DNA from: Burkholderiales bacterium
Lineage (GTDB): Bacteria > Pseudomonadota > Gammaproteobacteria > Burkholderiales > Burkholderiaceae_D
DNA length: 6,245 nucleotides
Direction: 5' to 3'
Assembly: GCA_028868455.1 (NCBI GenBank)
Contig: JAGWUK010000194.1
Span: 1-6,245 of the forward strand
Shown here: in pieces, positions 1 to 5,847 of the stretch
Layout: each line of letters begins with the position of its first letter
Numbering within the stretch: the first letter of the stretch is position 1
Notes under the pieces: model-generated
Told to the model about the DNA's origin: nothing
Database searches by the model: none
What the model saw: the letters and a program-made list of their open reading frames with translations, nothing else
Position numbers and translations under genes: made by a program

Positions 1-42
1 GAGCAGCATCTTAGATTTCCATGCGGAAATAAACTATTGGAC

Positions 43-59
43 CTTAGGCCTACGTGCCG
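43..59. repeat. Copy 1 of AGGCCTACGTG motif
   Basis: This copy reads CTTAGGCCTACGTGCCG and contains the perfect 8-bp palindrome TAGGCCTA (45-52). It matches the copy at 101-118 except for one T/C change, one inserted A and one C/G change. Two near-identical elements about 58 bp apart in non-coding DNA suggest a protein-binding site. Which protein binds is unknown; the adjacent FixJ-type regulator is one candidate by proximity only. Confidence 0.4.
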
Positions 60-100
60 GAGCAGTGTGCCGACGTGGAGAAAGCAGAAAGGCGCGTCGT

Positions 101-118
101 CTCAGGCCTAACGTGGCG
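101..118. repeat. Copy 2 of AGGCCTAACGTG motif
   Basis: This copy reads CTCAGGCCTAACGTGGCG and is a direct repeat of the element at 43-59 with one extra A after AGGCCTA. The palindrome of copy 1 is imperfect here (CAGGCCTA). It is read as a possible operator half of a two-site arrangement; function is inferred only from repetition in non-coding DNA. Confidence 0.4.
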
Positions 119-170
119 CTACGGCTGTAGCGAAAACCGCGGAAAGTGTGGGCATGGCAGATCGTGTCTG

Positions 171-188
171 GCAGGCGGGGATGCCTGC
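171..188 (-). terminator. Stem-loop after the response-regulator gene (possible terminator)
   Basis: A perfect 6-bp inverted repeat, GCAGGC and GCCTGC, with a 6-base loop sits 4 bases past the stop codon of the minus-strand regulator gene. No T-tract follows it on the minus strand, so it is not a canonical intrinsic terminator. It could protect the 3' end of the transcript or pause polymerase for Rho. The position is suggestive and the mechanism is inferred. Confidence 0.3.
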
Positions 189-192
189 GCAT

Positions 193-801
193 TCAGTCCG
201 GTAATCTGTCCAGCAACCGTATCAATGCTGGCAAAGAACGCACCTGCATTTTGCTCATGACGCGCGCGCGATGGACTTTGACGGTTTTTTCGACGGTGCC
301 GAGTTCGTCGGCGACTTGCTTGTTGAGTTTGCCTTCGATGATCAGGGCCATGACTTCGCGCTCACGCGGGGTCAGTGTGGCAAGCAGGTCTTGCACTTCT
401 TGCCGTTCTGCGCGCACGGCGCGTGCCTGCTGATTGCGCTGGAAAGCGAGCTGTATCGCTGCCAGCAGTTGTGCATCGTCGACCGGTTTGGTCAGGAAAT
501 CGAGCGCACCGGATTTCATCGCCTGCACGCTGGCATGGATGTCGCCGTGGCCAGTTAAAAAGATCACCGGCAGGTCGCTTTGCATCTCGATCAGCCTGTG
601 ATGTAATTCTGTGCCGTTGATGCCGGGCATGGCCAGATCCAGCACCAGACAACCGGCTTGCGTGGCATTGCCGCTATCGAGAAAGGCTTGCGCCGTCTCG
701 AAAGTCTGCACCGTTAATCCAGCCGATTTTAATAAGCGTGACAAGGCTTTCAGCACAGCGGCCTGGTCGTCGACCAAAAAAACGGTGGCTTCCGCAGTCA
801 T
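193..801 (-). CDS. FixJ/NarL-type two-component response regulator
   Basis: This 202-residue cytoplasmic protein is a transcription regulator that should be phosphorylated by the kinase encoded just upstream. The receiver domain (about 5-120) has the acidic pair D11-D12, phospho-acceptor D55 in LVLDLAMPG, T83 in FLTGHGD and K105 in FLTKP, so every key residue is present. A short linker leads to a LuxR-type helix-turn-helix (about 138-200) with LTPREREVM and the recognition region EKTVKVHRARVMSKM, which is typical of the FixJ/StyR/TtrR group. I chose the ATG at 801 because it overlaps the kinase stop as ATGA and has AGGAGG 4 bases upstream. A GTG at 870 would add 23 unlikely residues lying inside the kinase gene. 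Length is normal for the family (about 200). Target genes cannot be told from the sequence. Confidence 0.93.
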   Translation of the reverse strand: MTAEATVFLVDDQAAVLKALSRLLKSAGLTVQTFETAQAFLDSGNATQAGCLVLDLAMPGINGTELHHRLIEMQSDLPVIFLTGHGDIHASVQAMKSGALDFLTKPVDDAQLLAAIQLAFQRNQQARAVRAERQEVQDLLATLTPREREVMALIIEGKLNKQVADELGTVEKTVKVHRARVMSKMQVRSLPALIRLLDRLPD

Positions 802-3002
802 GACGCCTCCTGTGAGCACATCGGCAGGCGGCAATAGAAACTGACGCCACGGTCGGGATTGTTTTCGCACCAGAGGCGGCCGCCATTGGCTTCCACGATA
901 TTTTTACAAATCGACAGACCCAGACCCATGCCATGCTCTTTGGTGGTGTAAAACGGGGTAAATATTTTTTCCATTTTTTCCGGTGCGATACCACTGCCTG
1001 CATCACTGACCGTCAGCAGCACATCACCGTCGCCGCCGACGCTGCTGCGCAGCACGATGTGGCGCGCGTTTTCATCCAGCGCGGCACTGGCATCGGCAGC
1101 ATTGATGATGAGATTGATGAGCACCTGTTGCAATTGCACAGGGTCGGCCAGCACGCAGGGATTGTCGCTGGCGACCTCCATGACCAAGGTGACGCCGCGG
1201 TTGATCAGATCATTATGCAGCAGGTGCTGGACTTCGCGCGCCAGCGCATTGATATCGACATGCTGTTGCAAGTTAACTTGTTTGCCAAATAAACGACGCA
1301 GGCGGCGGATGACTTCGCCTGCGCGCTGATCTGCTTCAACAATGTCCTGCAAAATCTCGCGTACTTCGTCGAGGTCGGGTTGCTCGCGCTGCAAAAAGCG
1401 CAGCGCTGCCTGGGCGTTGCTGAGAATGGCGGTCAGCGGCTGGTTCATCTCGTGCGCCAGCGCGCCGGACAATTCGCCCAGTGTGGCAACGCGCGCCAGA
1501 TGCGTGACTTCCATGCGCTTTTGTTCCAGTTCCAGCGCCGCCCGTTTTGTGGCTGTGATATCGACGGCCACGCCGCGACTGAGCCTGGGTTTGCCGCCGG
1601 CATCGAGTTCCATTTGCGAGACGGCAGCAACCCAGCGTACCTGTCCGTCGGGTAAGACGATGCGCATGTCGGCCTGGGTTTTCTGCCGTTTGTGGATTTC
1701 GTTTTCCAGCCGCATTTGCAGGATGGCGTAGCGGTCGGCCGGGTGGATGTGCTCAAAAATACGTGCCGAGTTCAGCGCTTCGTCGGCGCTGAAACCGAAT
1801 AGTTTGCGCCACTCCGGCGAGGCCCAGACTTCGTCGCTGGCAATATCGCGTATCCAGATGCCGAGACCGGCAGCATCGCTGGCCAGCGACAGGTTTTGCT
1901 GTGCCTGATGCAGGTCTTGCTGGCTGACTTGCAGGCGGTCTGATAAAAGCAATTCGCGCTGGCGGCGTTCGCGTTCGAGTTCGCTGACATCGCGCACGAT
2001 GCAGATCACGGTGTCGCTCGTGGCGGGGGCGATGCGCGCGGCGAAATGACTTTCTTCTTCGTTTGGCGCGTGCAGGGTGTAAGGGACTTCCTGCACTTTG
2101 CCGCTGGTCAGTGCTTCCTCAATGGCCTGCATGAATCTGGCGGCGACGTCGGCGGGCAGGATGGCCGTGAGCCTGCGTTGTAATAATTCAGAGGCGGCCA
2201 GCGGCATCGCCTGACGCATGCTGGAGTGGACTTCGAGACAGGTGCCATCGCGTTGCAGGCTCAGAATCAGATCCGGAATCGCACGCAACAGCGCGCGGTT
2301 TTTTGCCTCGCTATTGAGTAAGGCAATCTGTGCGCGTTTGAGTAATGTCACATCGGTGACCAGCGCAAAAAATCCCAGCACGACGCCATCGATGCGATGC
2401 ACCAGATATTGCACCCAGTTGTGCGTGGTTTCGCCATTGACGCTGACCAAAGTTCGTTCGAATTGCTGATCCATGCCTTTCAGCGCACCCTGGATATACG
2501 CGATGTTTTTCTGGAATAATTCCGGTCCCAGAAAATCGTGCAGATGGATCGTGAGCATTTCTTCCTGCGTGCGTCCAAACCAGCCCATGACTTCGTGATT
2601 GGCGTAGCCGCAGCGTAAATCCGCTTTCCAGTACGTGACTTTGCTGGGAAAGCGCTCTGCAATGAAATTGGCGATGTCGGACAGATCGATGGGTTGTTGC
2701 GTGGTGTTCTGGATCAGGTGCGCATGGGTAGACCGCAACGCGGCGATTTCCAGTTCCAGCTCGGTTTGACGCAGATAAAGTTCATGCAAACGCTGTTGTG
2801 TCTGCGCCCCGGACATCGGTGTCAGCAAATCAGGCTCCGCCAGCAGGCGCGCATTCAGCAGCGCCTGCGCCTGCAAGCGGCGCGCACCGATCACGTCGGT
2901 ATCGCTGGTTTGCCCGGTCTGTGGTGCATGGGTGTTGCCTGCTGGGGTCGTCATTTGGCGCTGGGTTCCAGATGGGTGAGTGCAAACTGCAGTAGTCATC
3001 AT
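798..3002 (-). CDS. Soluble multi-PAS sensor histidine kinase
   Basis: This 734-residue hybrid-free sensor kinase should autophosphorylate and pass phosphate to the downstream FixJ-type regulator. In order: a low-complexity N-terminus (1-60), a predicted coiled coil (about 65-95, RLHELYLRQTELELEIAALR), PAS 1 (about 105-222), a weaker PAS 2 (about 228-342), a second coiled coil (about 343-372), and PAS 3 with PAC motif (about 372-490, ending GVAVDITATKRAALEL). The HisKA domain (about 500-570) has phospho-acceptor H517 in ALAHEMNQP. The ATPase domain (about 610-728) has an N box (N630, N634), G1 DAGSG (667-671), F box FTPFYTTK (681-688) and G2 GMGLGLS (691-697), so it looks catalytically intact. 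I see no transmembrane segment, so sensing is probably cytoplasmic. The ligand is unknown; no FixL-type haem-binding motif was recognised. The start is uncertain: ATG pairs at 3002 and 2999 and a third at 2954 all lack a good ribosome-binding site. Confidence 0.92.
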   Translation of the reverse strand: MMTTAVCTHPSGTQRQMTTPAGNTHAPQTGQTSDTDVIGARRLQAQALLNARLLAEPDLLTPMSGAQTQQRLHELYLRQTELELEIAALRSTHAHLIQNTTQQPIDLSDIANFIAERFPSKVTYWKADLRCGYANHEVMGWFGRTQEEMLTIHLHDFLGPELFQKNIAYIQGALKGMDQQFERTLVSVNGETTHNWVQYLVHRIDGVVLGFFALVTDVTLLKRAQIALLNSEAKNRALLRAIPDLILSLQRDGTCLEVHSSMRQAMPLAASELLQRRLTAILPADVAARFMQAIEEALTSGKVQEVPYTLHAPNEEESHFAARIAPATSDTVICIVRDVSELERERRQRELLLSDRLQVSQQDLHQAQQNLSLASDAAGLGIWIRDIASDEVWASPEWRKLFGFSADEALNSARIFEHIHPADRYAILQMRLENEIHKRQKTQADMRIVLPDGQVRWVAAVSQMELDAGGKPRLSRGVAVDITATKRAALELEQKRMEVTHLARVATLGELSGALAHEMNQPLTAILSNAQAALRFLQREQPDLDEVREILQDIVEADQRAGEVIRRLRRLFGKQVNLQQHVDINALAREVQHLLHNDLINRGVTLVMEVASDNPCVLADPVQLQQVLINLIINAADASAALDENARHIVLRSSVGGDGDVLLTVSDAGSGIAPEKMEKIFTPFYTTKEHGMGLGLSICKNIVEANGGRLWCENNPDRGVSFYCRLPMCSQEAS
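806..811 (-). promoter_or_regulatory. Ribosome-binding site of the response-regulator gene
   Basis: On the minus strand AGGAGG lies 4 bases before the ATG at 801, inside the last codons of the kinase gene. This strong site fixes the start of the regulator. With the ATGA overlap it points to coupled translation of kinase and regulator. Confidence 0.75.
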
Positions 3003-3013
3003 AGAGGATTTGC

Positions 3014-3029
3014 CAGACTTTTTCGTCTG
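3014..3029 (-). promoter_or_regulatory. Short hairpin before the kinase start
   Basis: CAGAC and GTCTG form a perfect 5-bp stem with a 6-base loop (GAAAAA on the transcript) ending 11 bases before the kinase ATG at 3002. It lies where a ribosome-binding site would be expected, and no good Shine-Dalgarno sequence is visible beside it. It could affect translation of the kinase, but a 5-bp stem is also easily found by chance. Confidence 0.25.
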
Positions 3030-3081
3030 TTAATGTGACGCAATGACGCTGCGATGTGGTTTTACGACAGCGCGCCTGCCC

Positions 3082-3219
3082 TTGTGCTGAATTTGTGCAG
3101 TTTTCGTTGCCGCTTGGATACTGGAGAGTAGTATGGGTAATTTAAAACAAATGCCGCAATGTTCATGCGCGGGATACGATGTTTTGTGCCGATACTCCCC
3201 CTGTAACTTGATTTTGTGC
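3082..3219. repeat. Four TTGTGC hexamers
   Basis: TTGTGC occurs at 3082-3087, 3093-3098, 3184-3189 and 3214-3219, all in the same orientation. The first two are 11 bp apart and the last two 30 bp apart, close to whole helical turns. The last copy is the loop of a small TGATT/AATCA stem-loop (3209-3224). Four copies in about 140 bp of non-coding DNA is more than expected, so a regulator-binding role is possible but unproven. Confidence 0.3.
3130..3159 (-). promoter_or_regulatory. Weak candidate promoter for the kinase-regulator operon
   Basis: On the minus strand TTGCGG (3159-3154) and CATACT (3135-3130) are separated by 18 bases and resemble sigma-70 -35 and -10 hexamers at 3 and 4 of 6 positions. 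Position is reasonable, about 130 bp before the kinase start. The match is weak, so this is a suggestion only. Confidence 0.18.
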
Positions 3220-3221
3220 AA

Positions 3222-3545
3222 TCAGGACAAACGCTGTTGCACCAGAATCCAGGGTTTGACCACCACGGTCCACAGACTGATATCTTGCTCGAGCCAGAGT
3301 TGCGCCTGAGCATCGCTGACTTTGCTGATCTTGCCTTCGGCCAGCAGTGCGCCGATTTCTGTGGCATTGTCATTCGCCATATGCGCCGCCACGTCGACCA
3401 GATCGAGCCCGCTCTGAACCGCGATCACATTGCCGCTGGCGAAGTGGCGCAATAATTCGCTCCACGGAAAAGTCGCTGTTTCCATATTGATTTTGCTGCG
3501 CAGCGCATCGTTCAAGGCGTTTTGTTGAGAGTGTTTATCAGACAT
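3222..3545 (-). CDS. DUF2288 family protein
   Basis: This 107-residue protein matches the pattern I recall for DUF2288, a small uncharacterised proteobacterial family of about 100 residues. Supporting features are the W28-S-E-L-L-R-H-F-A segment, the central LDLVDVA stretch (47-53) and the C-terminal motif VVKPWILVQ (95-103). It has no signal peptide or membrane segment, so it is probably cytoplasmic. No function is established. I chose the ATG at 3545 because it gives the usual family length. A TTG at 3575 would add 10 residues, and its upstream DNA folds into a hairpin. No clear Shine-Dalgarno precedes the ATG, only an AT-rich stretch. The gene is divergent from lapD and upstream of the kinase on the same strand, so co-transcription with the kinase is possible. 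Confidence 0.8.
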   Translation of the reverse strand: MSDKHSQQNALNDALRSKINMETATFPWSELLRHFASGNVIAVQSGLDLVDVAAHMANDNATEIGALLAEGKISKVSDAQAQLWLEQDISLWTVVVKPWILVQQRLS

Positions 3546-3571
3546 AAATGAAAAAATAGAATAGGACTGAC

Positions 3572-3587
3572 GCAAAACCGCCCCGGC
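3572..3587. repeat. Diverged direct repeat A, copy 1
   Basis: This copy reads GCAAAACCGCCCCGGC and matches 14 of 16 bases with 3731-3746. It is followed about 50 bases later by repeat B copy 1, the same order as in the second set, which suggests that the two copies descend from one duplicated segment. Confidence 0.4.
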
Positions 3588-3590
3588 GGT
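3577..3590 (-). terminator. Hairpin with short T-run before the DUF2288 start
   Basis: ACCGC and GCGGT form a GC-rich 5-bp stem with a 4-base loop, followed on the minus strand by TTTT. This is terminator-like but has a short stem and short T-run. It lies 31 bases upstream of the DUF2288 ATG, so it could be a weak attenuator, end a transcript from upstream, or be an operator. It overlaps repeat A copy 1, but the pairing is not kept in copy 2. Confidence 0.28.
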
Positions 3591-3605
3591 GATATTGCTC
3601 CTTGT

Positions 3606-3620
3606 CGTACGATGTGTACG
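3606..3620. promoter_or_regulatory. Inverted repeat CGTAC-N5-GTACG (possible operator)
   Basis: A perfect inverted repeat with 5-bp arms and a 5-bp spacer lies in the divergent intergenic region, 61 bases from the DUF2288 start. Symmetry of this size fits a dimeric regulator site, but no regulator can be named. Confidence 0.25.
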
Positions 3621-3636
3621 CTCTTCGTCAGCATTT

Positions 3637-3658
3637 CTTGCCGGAACGATTTTGTGTC
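3637..3658. repeat. Diverged direct repeat B, copy 1
   Basis: This 22-base stretch begins CTTGCCGGAACGATTTT and matches 18 of 22 bases with 3775-3796; the shared core is CTTGCCGG-N-AC-N-ATTTT. The spacing from repeat A differs by 21 bases between the two sets, so an insertion or deletion would be needed if both come from one duplication. Confidence 0.4.
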
Positions 3659-3706
3659 AATCTTTAAATAAAAAAGGATGAAAATGCCGAAAGTGTAAAC
3701 AAAAAT

Positions 3707-3714
3707 GCTATTTT
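3707..3714 (+). promoter_or_regulatory. Possible extended -10 element for lapD
   Basis: TGC followed closely by an AT-rich TATTTT hexamer (3709-3714) resembles an extended -10 site about 150 bases before the lapD ATG. No -35 hexamer is seen at the expected distance (3686-3691 reads GCCGAA). This is a weak candidate, noted because it falls in the AT-rich part of the intergenic region. Confidence 0.18.
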
Positions 3715-3730
3715 CTGGTCTGGGACGGAT

Positions 3731-3746
3731 GCAAAACCGCGCCAGC
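3731..3746. repeat. Diverged direct repeat A, copy 2
   Basis: This copy reads GCAAAACCGCGCCAGC and matches 14 of 16 bases with 3572-3587, 159 bp away. The offset is a multiple of three, as is that of repeat B (138 bp), which keeps both copies in one minus-strand reading frame. That may be chance. Confidence 0.4.
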
Positions 3747-3774
3747 AGCATCATGAAGCCTCGTTGCTGCCATC

Positions 3775-3796
3775 CTTGCCGGCACAATTTTACGTC
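3775..3796. repeat. Diverged direct repeat B, copy 2
   Basis: This copy begins CTTGCCGGCACAATTTT and matches 18 of 22 bases with 3637-3658. It lies 69 bases before the lapD start, in the probable leader of the lapD transcript. Confidence 0.4.
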
Positions 3797-3824
3797 TGTC
3801 CATCCTGCCATAGTTCATTTACGT

Positions 3825-3847
3825 CGTCACGCCGCCACGGGGTGACG
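3825..3847 (+). promoter_or_regulatory. Inverted repeat in the lapD leader
   Basis: CGTCAC and GTGACG are perfect 6-base inverted arms with an 11-base GC-rich loop, ending 18 bases before the lapD ATG. It could form an RNA hairpin near the ribosome-binding site or be a protein site. I did not recognise any known riboswitch fold, including c-di-GMP riboswitches. Confidence 0.28.
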
Positions 3848-3853
3848 GCATAC

Positions 3854-3859
3854 AAGAGA
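3854..3859 (+). promoter_or_regulatory. Probable ribosome-binding site of lapD
   Basis: AAGAGA lies 6 bases before the ATG at 3866. It is a modest Shine-Dalgarno match, but it supports this start over the earlier in-frame ATG-type start at 3764, which would add 34 residues with no LapD features ahead of the first membrane helix. Confidence 0.5.
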
Positions 3860-3865
3860 TCATCG

Positions 3866-5821
3866 ATGACGCTGAAACGCCAATTGCTGCTTGCTATTTC
3901 CCTGTTATTTTTTATCGTGTTTGCCGGTTTGCAACTGCTGACCGTTTTGAGCACCAGAGATTATCTGCAACAGCAAATGGCGACGCACGCGCAGGATGCG
4001 GCCACCACGCTGTCGCGCCAGCTGATGAGTGCGCTGGAGAAAAAAGACCTGACGCTGACCGGCATCGAAGTCGCCACCGTGTTCGACCGTGGCTATTACC
4101 AGACCATCGCCGTGCTCGATCCGGAAGGCAAAACCTTGCTGCGACGCGATCTGCCCGCCAGCGCCGTCCAGGTGCCGCACTGGATGCAGACGATCTTTCA
4201 CTTGCAGATGGCGCCCGGCGAAGCCTTTATTACCTCCGGCTGGCAGCAATTGGGCAAGGTCGTGGTCGTCAGCCAGCCTGCGTATGCGTATGATTTTTTA
4301 TGGAAGTCCTTGCGCGAAACCACGCTGTGGATGTTGTTGATGTATGGCGTGGCGTGCGCACTGACGGTGTTTTTATTGCGCGTGATTTTGCGCCCTCTGC
4401 AAAAAATCGAACAAGTGGCGCTGGCGATCCGCAATCGCGATTTTCAGCACATCCATGTCATGCCCAAAGCGCGCGAATTAAAACGCGTCGTCATCGCCAT
4501 GAACCAGATGTCGGATCGTATCGCCGGCATGCTCGATGAAGAAATCCACAAGGCCGAAGCCTATCGCCGCGAAGCCTATATCGATAGCGTGACCGGGCTG
4601 GAAAACCGCGCCGGCTTCGACGTCTATCTGCAGCATTTACTGACCGAAGAAGGGCGCTTCGATCTCGGTGCCTTGTTTTTGCTGGAATTCGACGGCTTGA
4701 AAGAATTCAATCAGCAATACGGTTACCAGAGCGGCGATGTCTTGCTGGCCAATCTCGCCAATGGCCTGCGCACCGCCATGCACGGCCAGGCCGCTGTGAT
4801 TGGCCGCATCGGCGGCACGGCGCTGGCAGCGGTTTGCCTTGATCTCGAAAAATACCTGGCCGGGACGCTGGCAAACGCCTTGCAAAGCAACCTGAACCAG
4901 TTATTGCACGAAGCCAGCGAAGGCCAGGTGCAGATGCATGCCGCCCTCGTGCTGTTTACGACCACGCAATCGCGCGCCGAAATTTTTTCGCATGCCGATC
5001 TGGCGATAGAAAGCGCGCGGCAGGATCGTTGCCGCGACATTGGCGTCGTCGATCTGGAGCAAACATCGCCGGGACTGGCCGGATCGCAAGGCTGGCGTAC
5101 CCTGATTTGCGACGCACTGGCAGAAAAGCGCTGGGTGTTGTTTTGCCAGGAAATCAAAAACGTGCAACACGGCAGTCTGCAACAACATGAAATTTTTTCG
5201 CGCCTGCTTGATCAGCAAGGGCAACTGCTGGACGCGCAGCAATTCCTGCCGATGGCATTGCGCCACCATCTGATGCCGGACATCGACAAGGCAGTGCTGA
5301 CGCTGATCGCCGATATCGCTGCTGCCGACGCCAAAGAAAACAAGGCGATGGCGGCGCCGGTGGCTGTCAATCTGTCGCTGCAATCGCTGCGCGACCGCGC
5401 CTTTTGCACCTGGCTGGCCACGCATCTGGCCGCTTCGCCGCAACTGGTGCGCCTGCTCGCCATCGAAATCAGCGCCTCGACATGCAGCCGCGACGATGCC
5501 GCCGCCAGAAAACTGTTTGCGATGCTGCGTCAGGCCGGCGTGCGTATCGGCATCGACAATTTCAGCACCGAGTCGGATATCCTGACTTTAATCCGCGACC
5601 TGCCGCCGGATTACCTGAAGCTCGACGCCCGCCTGCTCAGCGACAGCGTCGGCAATCCGGCACGGCTCGCGCATGTGCGCTCCATCCTGAGTCTGGCGCG
5701 CTCGCTGGACATTGCGGTGTACGCACAAAATCTGGAAACCGAAGAACAGCGTCAATTATTGGCGGCCGAACAGATATGGTGCGCGCAGGGATATCTGTAC
5801 GGGGCGCCAGCGCCTTGCTGA
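3866..5821 (+). CDS. lapD: LapD-type inner-membrane c-di-GMP receptor
   Basis: This 651-residue protein, close to the roughly 650 usual for LapD, should bind c-di-GMP in the cytoplasm and control the periplasmic protease LapG. In order: membrane helix 1 (about 5-28), periplasmic LapD/MoxY-type domain (about 29-151), membrane helix 2 (about 152-173), HAMP (about 174-226), GGDEF-like domain (about 235-395) and EAL-like domain (about 405-651). The periplasmic TSGWQQLG motif contains W126, matching the tryptophan known in LapD to contact LapG. Both output domains look enzymatically dead: GGTAL (316-320) replaces GGDEF, EIF (442-444) replaces EAL, DNF (564-566) replaces DDF, and AQNLE (620-624) replaces AEGVE. 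Binding-type features remain: R446, VNLSLQSL (501-508), K585/D587 and QGYLYG (641-646). This is the expected receptor, not enzyme, pattern. The adjacent convergent lapG supports the call. A different degenerate GGDEF-EAL receptor is unlikely. Confidence 0.94.
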   Translation: MTLKRQLLLAISLLFFIVFAGLQLLTVLSTRDYLQQQMATHAQDAATTLSRQLMSALEKKDLTLTGIEVATVFDRGYYQTIAVLDPEGKTLLRRDLPASAVQVPHWMQTIFHLQMAPGEAFITSGWQQLGKVVVVSQPAYAYDFLWKSLRETTLWMLLMYGVACALTVFLLRVILRPLQKIEQVALAIRNRDFQHIHVMPKARELKRVVIAMNQMSDRIAGMLDEEIHKAEAYRREAYIDSVTGLENRAGFDVYLQHLLTEEGRFDLGALFLLEFDGLKEFNQQYGYQSGDVLLANLANGLRTAMHGQAAVIGRIGGTALAAVCLDLEKYLAGTLANALQSNLNQLLHEASEGQVQMHAALVLFTTTQSRAEIFSHADLAIESARQDRCRDIGVVDLEQTSPGLAGSQGWRTLICDALAEKRWVLFCQEIKNVQHGSLQQHEIFSRLLDQQGQLLDAQQFLPMALRHHLMPDIDKAVLTLIADIAAADAKENKAMAAPVAVNLSLQSLRDRAFCTWLATHLAASPQLVRLLAIEISASTCSRDDAAARKLFAMLRQAGVRIGIDNFSTESDILTLIRDLPPDYLKLDARLLSDSVGNPARLAHVRSILSLARSLDIAVYAQNLETEEQRQLLAAEQIWCAQGYLYGAPAPC

Positions 5822-5847
5822 CAATCAGCTGCAAGCGCAACACCGAT

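Larger units (their letters stand above)
1..192. other. Non-coding left flank with a repeated motif
   Basis: I find no convincing gene here. The short open frames have no recognisable domain and no ribosome-binding site. Visible content is a repeated element with core AGGCCTA(A)CGTG at 43-59 and 101-118, a further ACGTG at 73-77, and a stem-loop at 171-188 just past the response-regulator stop. Part of this stretch may be the control region of a gene lying to the left of the window, but that gene cannot be seen. Confidence 0.5.
3003..3221. other. 219-bp gap between the DUF2288 gene and the kinase gene
   Basis: No gene is supported here; the minus-strand frame across 3030-3221 begins with TTG, has no ribosome-binding site and no family features. 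The gap is long enough that the kinase may have its own promoter. It contains four copies of TTGTGC (3082, 3093, 3184, 3214), a weak promoter-like pair (3130-3159), a 5-bp stem-loop over the DUF2288 stop (3209-3224) and the hairpin at 3014-3029. Confidence 0.5.
3546..3865. other. 320-bp divergent intergenic region with repeats and hairpins
   Basis: This stretch must carry the promoters of the DUF2288 gene (leftward) and lapD (rightward). It is markedly AT-rich around 3650-3715. It holds two pairs of diverged direct repeats (3572-3587 with 3731-3746, and 3637-3658 with 3775-3796) and three inverted repeats (3577-3590, 3606-3620, 3825-3847). A 99-codon minus-strand frame spans it but has no recognisable family. 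I see no riboswitch or small RNA that I can name. Confidence 0.55.

Noticed and set aside
54..260. 68-codon plus-strand frame at the left edge
   Set aside because: No ribosome-binding site, no family features, and it runs antisense into the response-regulator gene.
802..870. Upstream GTG start for the response regulator
   Set aside because: The extra 23 residues lie inside the kinase gene and precede a normal receiver-domain start; the ATG at 801 has AGGAGG and the typical ATGA overlap.
3030..3221. 63-codon minus-strand frame between DUF2288 and the kinase
   Set aside because: It starts with TTG, lacks a ribosome-binding site and resembles no known protein; the DNA looks like a control region.
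3512..3811. 99-codon minus-strand frame over the divergent intergenic region
   Set aside because: No ribosome-binding site, no recognisable family, overlaps the DUF2288 start in another frame, and its apparent internal repeats follow from the DNA repeats.
3764..3865. 34-residue N-terminal extension of LapD from 3764
   Set aside because: It runs through repeat-bearing intergenic DNA, has no LapD features, and the ATG at 3866 has a plausible ribosome-binding site and starts just before the first membrane helix at the usual family length.
3700..3865. c-di-GMP riboswitch upstream of lapD
   Set aside because: It would fit the biology, but I could not recognise the conserved core of either known c-di-GMP riboswitch class; only simple hairpins are visible.
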